From Flavobacterium geliluteum (GTDB lineage: Bacteria; Bacteroidota; Bacteroidia; Flavobacteriales; Flavobacteriaceae), in NCBI RefSeq assembly GCF_017948595.1, contig NZ_JAGFBV010000011.1, forward strand, positions 59,584 through 123,583: a stretch of DNA of 64,000 nt. Direction: 5' to 3'. Positions within the stretch are counted from its first letter, which is position 1; every line of letters begins with the position of its first letter. This document shows positions 36,016-44,897 of this stretch, piece by piece. The notes below the pieces were generated by a model. That model was not told where the DNA came from. It searched no databases and was given only the letters and a program-made list of their open reading frames with translations. The position numbers and the translations under genes were made by a program.

Positions 36016-36020
36016 AATTG

Positions 36021-38021
36021 CTATTTGTAACTACGCTGTACTAATTTAATGTTTTCGTAAACCAGAGGCTCTTTGTGTAATACGGCATCACTTGGTTTTC
36101 CTTTGTATTCCCAAGCGGCAACATAAGCAAAGTTTTCATCATCACGAAGTGCTTCACCTTCTTCTGTTTGGTATTCTTCACGGAAGTGACCACCACAAGA
36201 TTCGTTACGGTGTAAAGCATCTTTTGCAAACAATTCTCCCAATTCTAAGAAATCGGCAACACGAGTTGCTTTCTCTAATTCTTGGTTAAGTCCGTTAGCT
36301 GTTCCTGGTACTTTTACCTCTTTGTAAAACTCTTCACGTAAAGCAGCAATTTCTTCAATCGCTTCATTCAAACCTTTTTCGTTACGAGCCATACCTACTT
36401 TATTCCACATGATTTTCCCTAATTTCTTATGGAAATAATCTACAGAATGTGTTCCTTTATTATTGATAAATCTATCGATTTGATCTTTTACATTTTTCTC
36501 AGCTTCAGCAAATTCTGGTAAATCGGTAGAAATTGGACCCATTTTAATATCCGGAGCAAGATAATCTCCAATAGTATAAGGCAATACAAAATATCCATCA
36601 GCCAGACCTTGCATCAAAGCAGAAGCTCCCAATCTGTTAGCTCCGTGATCAGAGAAGTTAGACTCTCCGATAGAAAAACAACCCGGAATTGTAGTCATCA
36701 AATTATAATCAACCCAAGTTCCGCCCATTGTATAGTGCACGGCTGGGTAAATCATCATTGGTGTTGTATAAGGATCTTCGTCAACGATTTTGTAATACAT
36801 CTGGAATAAGTTTCCGTATTTACTTTTCACGATTTCTGCTCCTAATTTAGTTACCAACGCAGCATCATTAGCATCTAAACCTTTTACATAAGCTTCCTCT
36901 GTTCCGTATCTTTTTATCGCTGCTGCGAAATCTAAGTAAACAGCCTCACCCGTTTTATTCACTCCAAAACCAGCATCACATCTTTCTTTTGCAGCACGAG
37001 ACGCTACGTCACGAGGAACTAAATTACCAAAAGCTGGATATCTTCTTTCTAAGAAATAATCTCTGTCTTCTTCTGCTAAATCGGTTGCTTTTTTCTTTCC
37101 TTCGCGAATGGCTTTTGCATCTTCTAGTTTTGCAGGAACCCAAATACGACCATCATTACGTAACGACTCAGACATCAAAGTCAATTTAGACTGATGATCT
37201 CCCGAAACCGGAATACAAGTTGGGTGAATTTGTGTGTAGCAAGGATTAGCAAAAAACGCTCCTTTTTTATGAATTTTCCAAGCTGCTGTTGCATTACTTC
37301 CCATAGCATTTGTTGACAGGAAAAATACGTTTCCGTATCCTCCAGAACCAATTACTACTGCGTGAGCAGAATGTCTTTCTATTTCTCCAGTAACCAAGTT
37401 ACGAGCGATGATTCCTCTTGCCTTTCCATCAACGATTACTAAATCCAGCATTTCGTGACGGTTGTACATTTTTATTTTTCCACGACCAATCTGACGGTTC
37501 ATTGCAGAATAAGCGCCTAACAACAATTGTTGTCCTGTTTGCCCTTGTGCATAAAAAGTACGGGAAACCAAAGTTCCTCCAAAAGAACGGTTGTCTAAAA
37601 GTCCGCCATATTCACGAGCCAATGGCACCCCTTGAGCCACACATTGATCGATAATATTGGTAGAAACTTCTGCCAAACGGTGCACGTTTGCTTCACGCGC
37701 ACGGTAGTCACCTCCTTTTACAGTATCATAAAACAATCTGTAAACAGAATCTCCGTCTCCTTTATAATTTTTTGCCGCATTGATCCCTCCTTGTGCTGCA
37801 ATAGAGTGCGCACGACGAGGAGAATCCTGAAAACAAAAAGCTTTTACGTTATAACCCAATTCGGCCAAAGTTGCCGCAGCAGAACCTCCAGCCAAACCTG
37901 TACCAACCACAATAATATCTAAATTACGCTTGTTAGCAGGGTTTACTAAATTAATATGATCTTTATAATTTGTCCATTTGTCCGATATTGGACCATGTGG
38001 AATTTTTGAATCTAATGCCAT
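36021..38021 (-). CDS. sdhA: Succinate dehydrogenase/fumarate reductase flavoprotein subunit
   Basis: A 666-residue flavoprotein that oxidises succinate to fumarate at the cytoplasmic face of the inner membrane. The FAD fold has [19 protein letters not shown], and the covalent-FAD segment reads [17 protein letters not shown]. Catalytic-region motifs include [14 protein letters not shown], the RD-V-R segment PRDVASRA and the [18 protein letters not shown] loop. The length is that of the Bacteroidota/B. subtilis type rather than the shorter proteobacterial type. It is the middle gene of sdhCAB, 11 bases after sdhC. Confidence 0.97.
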   Translation of the reverse strand: MALDSKIPHGPISDKWTNYKDHINLVNPANKRNLDIIVVGTGLAGGSAAATLAELGYNVKAFCFQDSPRRAHSIAAQGGINAAKNYKGDGDSVYRLFYDTVKGGDYRAREANVHRLAEVSTNIIDQCVAQGVPLAREYGGLLDNRSFGGTLVSRTFYAQGQTGQQLLLGAYSAMNRQIGRGKIKMYNRHEMLDLVIVDGKARGIIARNLVTGEIERHSAHAVVIGSGGYGNVFFLSTNAMGSNATAAWKIHKKGAFFANPCYTQIHPTCIPVSGDHQSKLTLMSESLRNDGRIWVPAKLEDAKAIREGKKKATDLAEEDRDYFLERRYPAFGNLVPRDVASRAAKERCDAGFGVNKTGEAVYLDFAAAIKRYGTEEAYVKGLDANDAALVTKLGAEIVKSKYGNLFQMYYKIVDEDPYTTPMMIYPAVHYTMGGTWVDYNLMTTIPGCFSIGESNFSDHGANRLGASALMQGLADGYFVLPYTIGDYLAPDIKMGPISTDLPEFAEAEKNVKDQIDRFINNKGTHSVDYFHKKLGKIMWNKVGMARNEKGLNEAIEEIAALREEFYKEVKVPGTANGLNQELEKATRVADFLELGELFAKDALHRNESCGGHFREEYQTEEGEALRDDENFAYVAAWEYKGKPSDAVLHKEPLVYENIKLVQRSYK

Positions 38022-38032
38022 TATAATTGATA

Positions 38033-38698
38033 TTAATTATTGAAATGATGAAATAATGCGATTATAACAAAAAGTGCCGGTACTACTACCGCATAGCCAT
38101 AACCAACTTTGCTTAAAAATCTTGAATATTTATTGTGCATCCCCATTGACTGCAAAGACGAACTGAATCCGTGCCAAAGGTGAAGACCTAATAAAATAAA
38201 CGAAACACAATACAAACCGGTACGAATTGGATCGTGAAATTTATGAACTAATTCACCGTAATACCTTGTAGCATCAGGAGCAGTGCCCGCAACGTATTTG
38301 TATCCGATTTCGGGAAACCAAAAATCATAAAAATGCAATCCTAAGAAAGCCAAAATAACCAATCCAGAAATAATCATATTTCTAGAAGTCCAAGAAGCAT
38401 TTGCTGCTCCGTTGTATTTTGCATAACCAATTGGTCTAGCATTTCTGTTTTGAATGGTCAGAACAAATCCCATCACAAAATGGAAAATTACACCAAAAGC
38501 CAAAACAGGTTGCATTACAAATTGTATCAGCGGATTGTATCCCATAAAATGTGACGCTTCGTTGAAAACGTTTTCACTAAAAACAGAAATTAGATTTAAG
38601 GAAACATGCAGCGCTAAAAACGTGATTAAGAACAGTCCAGAAAGCGCCATTGCAACTTTCTTTAAGATGGACGCATTCAATAGTGCAGATTGTGCCAT
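38033..38698 (-). CDS. sdhC: Succinate dehydrogenase cytochrome b subunit
   Basis: A 221-residue protein with five membrane helices (about 12-32, 58-80, 105-125, 152-172, 196-216). Conserved histidines in the helices ([38 protein letters not shown]) are the expected haem b ligands. This single, larger subunit is typical of type B complexes and replaces separate SdhC and SdhD. It is the first gene of sdhCAB and passes electrons to menaquinone. Confidence 0.94.
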   Translation of the reverse strand: MAQSALLNASILKKVAMALSGLFLITFLALHVSLNLISVFSENVFNEASHFMGYNPLIQFVMQPVLAFGVIFHFVMGFVLTIQNRNARPIGYAKYNGAANASWTSRNMIISGLVILAFLGLHFYDFWFPEIGYKYVAGTAPDATRYYGELVHKFHDPIRTGLYCVSFILLGLHLWHGFSSSLQSMGMHNKYSRFLSKVGYGYAVVVPALFVIIALFHHFNN

Positions 38699-38731
38699 AA
38701 GAGTTTAAGTAGTTTGTTTTAAAAAATTACA

Positions 38732-38762
38732 CAAAAATAAAGCAAATAGACATCAACTACAA
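38732..38762 (-). promoter_or_regulatory. Candidate -33/-7 promoter of sdhCAB
   Basis: On the minus strand TTG (38760-38762) lies 20 bases before TATTTTTG (38732-38739), an exact TAnnTTTG match. The start codon is 34 bases further. Confidence 0.6.
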
Positions 38763-39017
38763 CCATTTCGTTGTTATTTATAATCATTTTAAAGAGCTTT
38801 TAGAGACTTTAAAGCAAATGGTTTAAAAACCCCAAAATAGGTTTTATTCAGAAGTCATTTTGATCAAATCCTGATTTTTATATAATTACCAAATTGCTAT
38901 TTTTTTGAGCCTTTTAATTTATTTTTCTCAAAAGTAAAAGTTCGACTCATTTTATTCGAATAAAACAGCCAAAATTAAACAGCATAATTTTACCTTTATC
39001 GGCATAAAATATCACCC

Positions 39018-40379
39018 ATGAAAACAGGAATAGACGCTATTTCTTTTGACTTAGCCAACATACATTTACCTATAAAAACTTTGGCCAATGCCAGAAATAT
39101 CGAGCCCGAAAAACTAGAAAAAGGCCTCGGATTAATCAAAATGACTTTGCCAGACGTACATCAGGATGCGGTAGTTTTTGGAGCCAATGCCCTCACCAAA
39201 CTCATCCTCGAAAACAACATCAACCTTAACGAAATTAGCCGTATTTATGTCGGAACAGAAAGTAGTATCGACAGTTCTAAACCCATTGCTTCTTTTTTAA
39301 TTAATTTAATGGAACAAAAATTTGGCGAAGACGCTCTTGCAGAATGTGACGTAGTCGATTTTACTTTTGCCTGTATTGGCGGCGTTGATGCTTTGCAAAA
39401 TTGTATTGATTTTGTACAACTACATCCGACCAAAAAAGCCATTGTTGTAACCACCGATTTTGCAAAATACGATTTAAATTCTACGGGAGAATACACACAA
39501 GGTGCCGGAGCACTAGCAATGTTGGTAACCTCTAACCCCAGAATCATTGCTTTTGATGATCATTGGGCAACCAGTACAAAAGGTGTTTTTGACTTTTTTA
39601 AACCCTATCGAAGTCTTTCAAAAGAAACTATTCAGCAAAATAAAAACAACGATCCTTGGTTTGACAATCTCGAAGCCGAAATTGAAATCCACAAGGATCA
39701 ACCCGTTTTTGACGGCCAATATTCCAATCAATGTTACATGGATCGTACGCGAAATGCCTACTTTTCATTCAAAAAACTAAAAAAAACGACCGAAACTTTA
39801 TATAGTAAATGGAATAGTATTATCATGCACTTGCCGTATTCATTTCAAGGACGTAGAATGCTATCTGAAATTTATGCTTTAGATCATGCGGATAAAATCA
39901 TTTCAAAAAATATCGAACAAGCAGATTATCAAAATAAAATTAAAGAAGTAGCAAAATCAGACGAATATAAAAAGTTTGTCACCGAGAAATTACAGCCTGC
40001 AGAATTGGCTTCTTCCTTGATTGGAAACCTTTACACGGGTTCTATCTTTATGGGATTACTGTCTACTTTGGCGCATTTTTACGACACCAAGCAAGAAGTT
40101 GCCGGCACTACATTTGGATTTCTTGCTTATGGAAGTGGCTCAAAATCGAAAGTTTTCGAAGGAACGATTCAACCCGAATGGCAATCAGCTTTGGCCAAAA
40201 CTAAGCTTTTTGAAAACCTGAAACAAAGTATAGAAATTGATTTTGAAACTTACGAAAACCTTCACAAAAAAGAACAAAAACAAAGCATCCGAACACCAAA
40301 AAACGAATGGGTTTTAGATCGAATTGAAAAAGAAATCCCTAACTTGATTGGGGCGAGATATTATAAATGGGTGGATTAA
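39018..40379 (+). CDS. Hydroxymethylglutaryl-CoA synthase family protein
   Basis: A 453-residue thiolase-fold enzyme. The nucleophile Cys119 is in FTFACIGGVDALQ, preceded by the conserved VGTESSIDSSKP and LPDVHQDAV segments, and followed by SNQCYMDRTRNAY and HLPYSFQGRRM. HMG-CoA synthase condenses acetyl-CoA with acetoacetyl-CoA in the mevalonate route, which Flavobacteriia use for isoprenoids, so that role is likely. It stands alone with a strong terminator. TACCTTTA at 38990-38997 is a near match to a -7 box. Confidence 0.92.
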   Translation: MKTGIDAISFDLANIHLPIKTLANARNIEPEKLEKGLGLIKMTLPDVHQDAVVFGANALTKLILENNINLNEISRIYVGTESSIDSSKPIASFLINLMEQKFGEDALAECDVVDFTFACIGGVDALQNCIDFVQLHPTKKAIVVTTDFAKYDLNSTGEYTQGAGALAMLVTSNPRIIAFDDHWATSTKGVFDFFKPYRSLSKETIQQNKNNDPWFDNLEAEIEIHKDQPVFDGQYSNQCYMDRTRNAYFSFKKLKKTTETLYSKWNSIIMHLPYSFQGRRMLSEIYALDHADKIISKNIEQADYQNKIKEVAKSDEYKKFVTEKLQPAELASSLIGNLYTGSIFMGLLSTLAHFYDTKQEVAGTTFGFLAYGSGSKSKVFEGTIQPEWQSALAKTKLFENLKQSIEIDFETYENLHKKEQKQSIRTPKNEWVLDRIEKEIPNLIGARYYKWVD

Positions 40380-40394
40380 AATTCTAATAAACAC

Positions 40395-40427
40395 AAAACC
40401 GAAGCATTTCTGCTTCGGTTTTTTTAT
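40395..40427 (+). terminator. Terminator of the HMG-CoA synthase gene
   Basis: AACCGAAGCA and TGCTTCGGTT pair around TTTC, followed by TTTTT. Confidence 0.88.
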
Positions 40428-40439
40428 GCCCAATCTTTG

Positions 40440-40522
40440 TCATTGCGAGGAACGAAGCAACCACACTAAGAAAAGCAACCGATGTAAAATGACAAGTGAG
40501 ATTACTTCGTTCCTCGCAATGA
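40440..40522 (+). repeat. 83-bp palindromic element, M family copy 1
   Basis: TCATTGCGAGGAACGAAGCA at the left end is mirrored by the right end up to 40522, with a few mismatches inside. The interior, AAGAAAAGCAACCGAT, matches the inverse of the copy at 42198-42279. It is non-coding and has no target-gene overlap, like a MITE or REP-type hairpin. Confidence 0.8.
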
Positions 40523-40530
40523 CTTTGATT

Positions 40531-41108
40531 TTACTCTTCTGCAATTTCCGATTTTCTTTCTCTGCAAAGAACCGAGATTGCAATAAAAACAAAACTTAGA
40601 TATATCGAAATCGGAAACCCAATTCCGTAATCATGAGCGAAAATATTATCATAAAATGGCAATAATTGCAAAGTTATAATCACCAATATTGGCAATGAAA
40701 TAATAACCCAAAATGCCACATAATTATCTGGAAAAGAAAACAATCTCCTTAGAATAAAAAACATCAAAAGCCCTGTTGAAGTAATAGGAACAATAAAACC
40801 AGCCCAACTTACAACAGCTGAAAGCAACAATCCCAAGGTGAGTGTTAATAGAAAAACAATCAAACTTCCAAAACTAAGATAAAATAATGTTGCTAAAAAC
40901 TGTCCGCCTTTGCCGTTCGAAAAAAACTTAGCAAGTATAAAACACATTATCATTATGATCCCAAAAGTGGTTAAGAAACCACGATCATTTTCTCTGTCAA
41001 CTCTGGCAGCAATAAACATCCAGAACCAGACAAGAAACAGAGAAATGGATAAAAAACTGCACTTTGTTTTGTTGTAAAGTATTTAATTTCTGTACTTAAT
41101 GCTACCAT
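40531..41108 (-). pseudogene. Integral membrane protein gene interrupted by a frameshift
   Basis: The C-terminal frame (ATG at 41019, 162 residues) encodes a polytopic membrane protein with four to five helices. But it remains open upstream of that ATG and encodes another likely helix (SISLFLVWFW) with no start codon. In the neighbouring frame an ATG at 41108 opens MVALSTEIKYFTTKQSAVF and then runs out of frame at a run of six T (complement of 41051-41056). One extra T would join the two. It is therefore a frameshifted gene, a phase-variable tract or a sequence error. Function is unknown; the right-end neighbours are repeats. Confidence 0.65.
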
Positions 41109-41255
41109 ATATTTTGATAAATAAGTATTCTTAATTTTAGAAGAAGCCGAATTTGAAAACTGTAAACTTGCTTATGTTAAAGATAATTTACAGAAATTAA
41201 AAATGCAATTTTTATTCGAGAAACAAGTGTAGAGGCATCGATTGTAAATGTACTA

Positions 41256-41960
41256 TCAGTTATCTGTACCTTCTTCTATACCTTCTATTGATTCGCTATT
41301 TCTCATAAGTCGTTTTATTTCCATTTCTTCGCTAAAGAAAGTGTCAATACTTATCTCGTTGTCTAATAACTGCCAAACTTCATCTTGTGGAAGATGTTCG
41401 AGAATAAAATCATTTGGATCATCTAAAAAATATCTAGTATTTAAAAATTCAACTTCTCCTTCATTAGCAAGAATCGCCCCCCTTGCCCAAGTAACATCGA
41501 TTAGCTCCCATTTTTCATAAAGTTTCACTGCATTCCAAGCATGATTTGTTTCTTTTAATCTCTCCTCTTTATAACTATATCCTTTTGCATAACCTACAAT
41601 TACCGCACATTTTATTCTGGCATTATCACAAATTGCTTTAAATAAATTTGCATATCCCGAGCACACAGATTTTCTGCTTTCTAAAGTAGCAATTGCCGAG
41701 ACATCAATTTGTTTATTGTTTTGATATGCATCCCAGTCATATTCTATGTTCTCTGCTATCCAAATATAAATTCTTGCAAGAATTTCTGTTTTAGTTTTTG
41801 CATTCTTTTTTAAATATAAAGCTAAAGTCTTTACGTCTAAAGTTTCAGATTCTGGGACTTCTTTTACATATTTCTCGATTTCTTTAAAATTCTTTATTTG
41901 AGAATAATTGCAAATAGAAATAAGTAAAAAGATCAGAACTATTATTGTTTTTGTTTTCAC
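41256..41960 (-). CDS. Secreted transglutaminase-like protein
   Basis: A 234-residue protein with a signal peptide (1-20, ending CNYSQ). The transglutaminase/protease-like triad is visible: Cys in SRKSVCSGYANLFK, His in ETNHAWNAVKL and Asp in WELIDVTWARG. Such domains often act as cysteine proteases or peptide cross-linkers in the periplasm. The acidic C-terminus ends SEEMEI...IEEGTDN. It sits between the M-family elements in a repeat-rich segment. Substrate unknown. Confidence 0.85.
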   Translation of the reverse strand: MKTKTIIVLIFLLISICNYSQIKNFKEIEKYVKEVPESETLDVKTLALYLKKNAKTKTEILARIYIWIAENIEYDWDAYQNNKQIDVSAIATLESRKSVCSGYANLFKAICDNARIKCAVIVGYAKGYSYKEERLKETNHAWNAVKLYEKWELIDVTWARGAILANEGEVEFLNTRYFLDDPNDFILEHLPQDEVWQLLDNEISIDTFFSEEMEIKRLMRNSESIEGIEEGTDN

Positions 41961-42065
41961 GTTTGGTATAAATTAACAAACCTTGTTGGTTACCAATATA
42001 CAAAAATATCACCACTTAAAAAGTGATTTAAAATTTAAACAGAAAACTTAATTATGAAACCGAGA

Positions 42066-42155
42066 CTCGCGTGAGGGATAGAGGCGGTATCCTTTTGTGA
42101 AGAGAAGCGGAACAAAAGATATAGCCGAAAGCCTGACCCGGAGGGACACGCCCTT
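42066..42155 (-). repeat. Palindromic intergenic repeat, R family copy 4
   Basis: On the minus strand it runs AGGGCGTGTCCCTCCGGGTC, AGGCTTTCGGCTATATCTTT, a short loop, AAAAGGATACCGCCTC and TATCCCTCACGCGAG. ATCTTTTG and CAAAAGGAT are the inverted arms. Orientation is opposite to the 26.9-kb copy. Confidence 0.7.
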
Positions 42156-42197
42156 GTTAAGATTCTAAATTTGCTTAAAAACTTTTTATCTTAACGT

Positions 42198-42279
42198 CAT
42201 TGCGAGGAACGAAGCAATCTCAGTTGCCACTTTAAATCGGTTGCTTTTCTTAATGAGATTGCTTCGTTCCTCGCAATGA
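42198..42279 (-). repeat. 82-bp palindromic element, M family copy 2
   Basis: The two 26-base ends (42198-42223 and 42254-42279) are perfect inverse complements, beginning TCATTGCGAGGAACGAAGCA. The centre carries GGTTGCTTTTCTTA, the inverse of the centre of copy 1, so the two copies face each other across 1.7 kb. Confidence 0.88.
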
Positions 42280-42329
42280 GTTAGTGTTTAGGTTATAAAG
42301 GCAATGATTACTATTTTTAGTACAGTTTT

Positions 42330-42392
42330 TAGGTGCTGAGATGTAATTTTTCGGTTGTTTACCCAAACGTTGGGCCTTAGGACCTAAACGAA
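42330..42392. repeat. Three degenerate units of the 21-bp array family
   Basis: The units begin at 42330 (TAGGTGCTGAGATG), 42351 (TCGGTTGTTTACCCAAACGT) and 42372 (GGGCCTTAGGACCTAAACGA), each 21 bp. The second shares GGTTGTTTAC with the unit at 8909, and the third shares GACCTAAACGA with the unit at 9057. This shows that the 8.9-kb array is a dispersed family. Confidence 0.7.
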
Positions 42393-42540
42393 CTATTTTA
42401 TTCAGTTATTTCAAAGCATTCATTAATCTCAAACTGTTGTTAAAGACGACTAGATTGGGCAGACAAATTGGTCTGCAAAAAAATCAAACAAACAAGAAAA
42501 CTTTAATAAAGCTATTTTACGCTACTTCTTCAAAAAATAG

Positions 42541-42548
42541 TAATTTTG
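42541..42548 (+). promoter_or_regulatory. Candidate -7 box (TAATTTTG) of the aminopeptidase P gene
   Basis: An exact TAnnTTTG match 28 bases before the ATG at 42577. Confidence 0.5.
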
Positions 42549-42576
42549 AGATTCGAAGTTCAAAAACGAAAATATT

Positions 42577-43869
42577 ATGAAATATCACCAAATAAACAGC
42601 GCTCTTTTTGTAAAAAATCGCAAAAAATTTACGGCAGAAATGAAACCGAATAGCGTTGCCGTTTTCAATTCAAACGACATCTACCCTGTTAGTGCAGACA
42701 GTTCTTTACCGTTTGCACAACATCGCGATATTTTTTACCTAAGCGGAGTGGATCAGGAAGAAAGTATCTTGCTTTTGTTTCCGGACGCACCTTATGAGCA
42801 CCAAAAAGAAATACTTTTCTTGAAAGAAACTAGCGAACATATTGCAATTTGGGAAGGGGAAAAGCTAACTAAAGAACGCGCTTTTCAGGTTTCTGGAATT
42901 AGAACAGTGTATTGGTTGCAGGATTTTCATAAAATTCTGAACGAAATGATGACGTATTCTGATACGATGTACATCAATACCAACGAGCATTATCGTGCGA
43001 CGGTTGAGACTGAAACTCGCGAAGCACGTTTTGTAAAATGGTGGAAAGAGCATTATCCGGCACACCAAGTTGCCAAAAGCAACCCTATTTTGCAACGCAT
43101 TCGTTCTGTAAAAGAAAGCGAAGAAATCGATTTGATTCAGCACGCTTGCGAAATCACCGAAAAAGGTTTCCGCAGATTATTTTCGTTTGTAAAACCAAAT
43201 GTTACGGAGTACGAAATCGAAGCCGAATTGGTGCACGAGTTCATCCGCAACCGTTCTAAAGGTTTTGCTTACACCCCAATTATTGCATCAGGAAACAACG
43301 CCAATGTTTTGCATTATATCGAAAACAATCAGCAATGTAAGGCCGGAGATTTAATTTTGTTGGATGTTGCAGCAGAATATGCTAATTATTCTAGCGACAT
43401 GACCAGAACGATTCCGGTTTCAGGTAAATATTCAGACCGACAAAAAGCGGTTTACAATGCCGTTTTGAGAGTTAAAAACGAAGCGACCAAAATGCTAACT
43501 CCGGGAACACTTTGGAAACAATACCATATAGAAGTAGGTAAGTTAATGACTTCTGAATTGCTTGGTTTAGGTTTAATTGACAAAGCCGATGTTCAGAACG
43601 AAAATCCGGAATGGCCGGCGTACAAAAAATATTTCATGCACGGAACCTCTCACCACATGGGACTTGACACGCACGATTACGGATTGCTTCACGAACCAAT
43701 GAAAGCCAATATGGTCTTTACGGTAGAACCTGGGATTTATATTCCGGCAGAAGGTTTCGGAATTCGCTTGGAAGACAATGTAGTGGTTCAGGAAAAAGGA
43801 GAACCTTTTAACTTAATGCGCAATATTCCTATCGAAGTAGATGAAATCGAGAGCTTGATGAATTCTTAA
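42577..43869 (+). CDS. Xaa-Pro aminopeptidase (aminopeptidase P family)
   Basis: A 430-residue metallopeptidase that removes an N-terminal residue preceding proline. The N-terminal creatinase-like domain (AMP_N) has PFAQHRDIFYLSGVDQEES. The catalytic domain supplies the two-metal ligands: Asp in LLDVAAEYANYSSDMTRT, His in HGTSHHMGLDTHDYG, Glu in VFTVEPGIYIP and Glu in GIRLEDNV. No signal peptide, so cytoplasmic. It has its own terminator. Confidence 0.93.
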   Translation: MKYHQINSALFVKNRKKFTAEMKPNSVAVFNSNDIYPVSADSSLPFAQHRDIFYLSGVDQEESILLLFPDAPYEHQKEILFLKETSEHIAIWEGEKLTKERAFQVSGIRTVYWLQDFHKILNEMMTYSDTMYINTNEHYRATVETETREARFVKWWKEHYPAHQVAKSNPILQRIRSVKESEEIDLIQHACEITEKGFRRLFSFVKPNVTEYEIEAELVHEFIRNRSKGFAYTPIIASGNNANVLHYIENNQQCKAGDLILLDVAAEYANYSSDMTRTIPVSGKYSDRQKAVYNAVLRVKNEATKMLTPGTLWKQYHIEVGKLMTSELLGLGLIDKADVQNENPEWPAYKKYFMHGTSHHMGLDTHDYGLLHEPMKANMVFTVEPGIYIPAEGFGIRLEDNVVVQEKGEPFNLMRNIPIEVDEIESLMNS

Positions 43870-43898
43870 TTCAAAAGGCAAATACTAAAAAAATACAA

Positions 43899-43932
43899 AA
43901 ACGATTAGCAGCAATGTTAGTCGTTTTTTTTA
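43899..43932 (+). terminator. Terminator of the aminopeptidase P gene
   Basis: ACGATTAGCA and TGTTAGTCGT pair (two G-T pairs) around GCAA, followed by seven T. Confidence 0.8.
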
Positions 43933-44024
43933 TTAAAACCACTTATTGCTATAAAAATTTCTATACCATAGTAGAACAAACTGTATCTTATGGAACTTAA
44001 ATTTCGAATATGATTACCGTTTCT

Positions 44025-44032
44025 TATCTTTG
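44025..44032 (+). promoter_or_regulatory. Candidate -7 box (TATCTTTG) of the 44050 hydrolase
   Basis: An exact TAnnTTTG match 17 bases before the ATG. Confidence 0.5.
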
Positions 44033-44049
44033 TGCTTCCTATTTAAAAC

Positions 44050-44835
44050 ATGATTTTGAAAACTATTTTATACAAAAATACCACAATAGCATACACCGAT
44101 CAAGGTCAGGGAACTGCGATCGTATTCCTTCACGGCTTTCTGGAAAATCAATTGATGTGGAAAGATTATGCTACTTATTTTGCAAATCAGTATCGCGTGA
44201 TTACGATCGATTTACTGGGACATGGCGCATCAGATTGTCTGGGTTACGTACATTCTATGGAAGAAAATGCCAATGTTGTTTACGAAGTTCTTGAACATTT
44301 AAAAATACTTAAAGCCACCATTGTAGGTCATTCTATGGGAGGTTATGTGGGTTTGGCTTTCGCCGAAGTGTACCCGAATGCGATTCAGAAATTGGTGTTA
44401 TTAAACTCAACTTCAAAAGAAGACAGTGCCGAAAAGAAACTCAACAGAACACGCGCCATCAAAGCTGTAAAGCAAAATTACGTCAACTTTGTGAGTCTTG
44501 CGATTGCCAATTTGTTTAGCGAAAACAATAGAATTCGCCTCGCAGATGAAATTGAAAAAGTCAAAACACAAGCACTCAAAACACCTTTACAAGGAATAGT
44601 AGCTTCGCTAGAGGGTATGAAAATTAGAAAAGACCGTGTAGGGCTTTTACATACCAATCGTTTCCCTACTCTATTGGTTTTAGGAAAAAAAGATCCGGTT
44701 TTAAACTACGAAGAAACGATCGACCAAATTAAAGATACCCAAACAGAATTGATTTCTTTTGAAGATGGCCACATGAGCCACATTGAAAATAAAGAAGCAT
44801 TACAACTCATTTTACTCAAATTTTTCGGTTCTTAA
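44050..44835 (+). CDS. Cytoplasmic alpha/beta hydrolase
   Basis: A 261-residue protein without a signal peptide. The alpha/beta-hydrolase core has FLHGFLENQLMW (oxyanion), LGHGASD, the nucleophile elbow VGHSMGGY with Ser95, Asp in VLGKKDPVLNY and His in FEDGHMSHIEN. It is similar to small esterases and to BioH/MhpC-type enzymes. Substrate unknown. An earlier in-frame start would overlap the promoter, so the ATG at 44050 is preferred. It converges on the roadblock module, with a shared terminator. Confidence 0.87.
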   Translation: MILKTILYKNTTIAYTDQGQGTAIVFLHGFLENQLMWKDYATYFANQYRVITIDLLGHGASDCLGYVHSMEENANVVYEVLEHLKILKATIVGHSMGGYVGLAFAEVYPNAIQKLVLLNSTSKEDSAEKKLNRTRAIKAVKQNYVNFVSLAIANLFSENNRIRLADEIEKVKTQALKTPLQGIVASLEGMKIRKDRVGLLHTNRFPTLLVLGKKDPVLNYEETIDQIKDTQTELISFEDGHMSHIENKEALQLILLKFFGS

Positions 44836-44842
44836 ACCAATC

Positions 44843-44882
44843 AAAAAGGGCTGTCTTAATTACTTGAGACAGCCCTTTTAAT
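44843..44882. terminator. Bidirectional terminator between the hydrolase and roadblock module 1
   Basis: AAAAAGGGCTGTCT and AGACAGCCCTTTT form a 13-bp stem. It serves both convergent transcripts. Confidence 0.88.
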
Positions 44883-44897
44883 TTTATTGAAGCTGAA

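Larger units (their letters stand above)
41961..42576. other. Repeat-rich non-coding gap
   Basis: It holds three distinct elements in order: the R repeat (42066-42155), the M palindrome (42198-42279) and three 21-bp-array-type units (42330-42392). The aminopeptidase P promoter region follows. No gene is visible. Confidence 0.75.

Noticed and set aside
37632..37922. Plus-strand frame of 96 codons in sdhA
   Set aside because: It lies antisense to the conserved FAD-binding region of sdhA and has no independent support.
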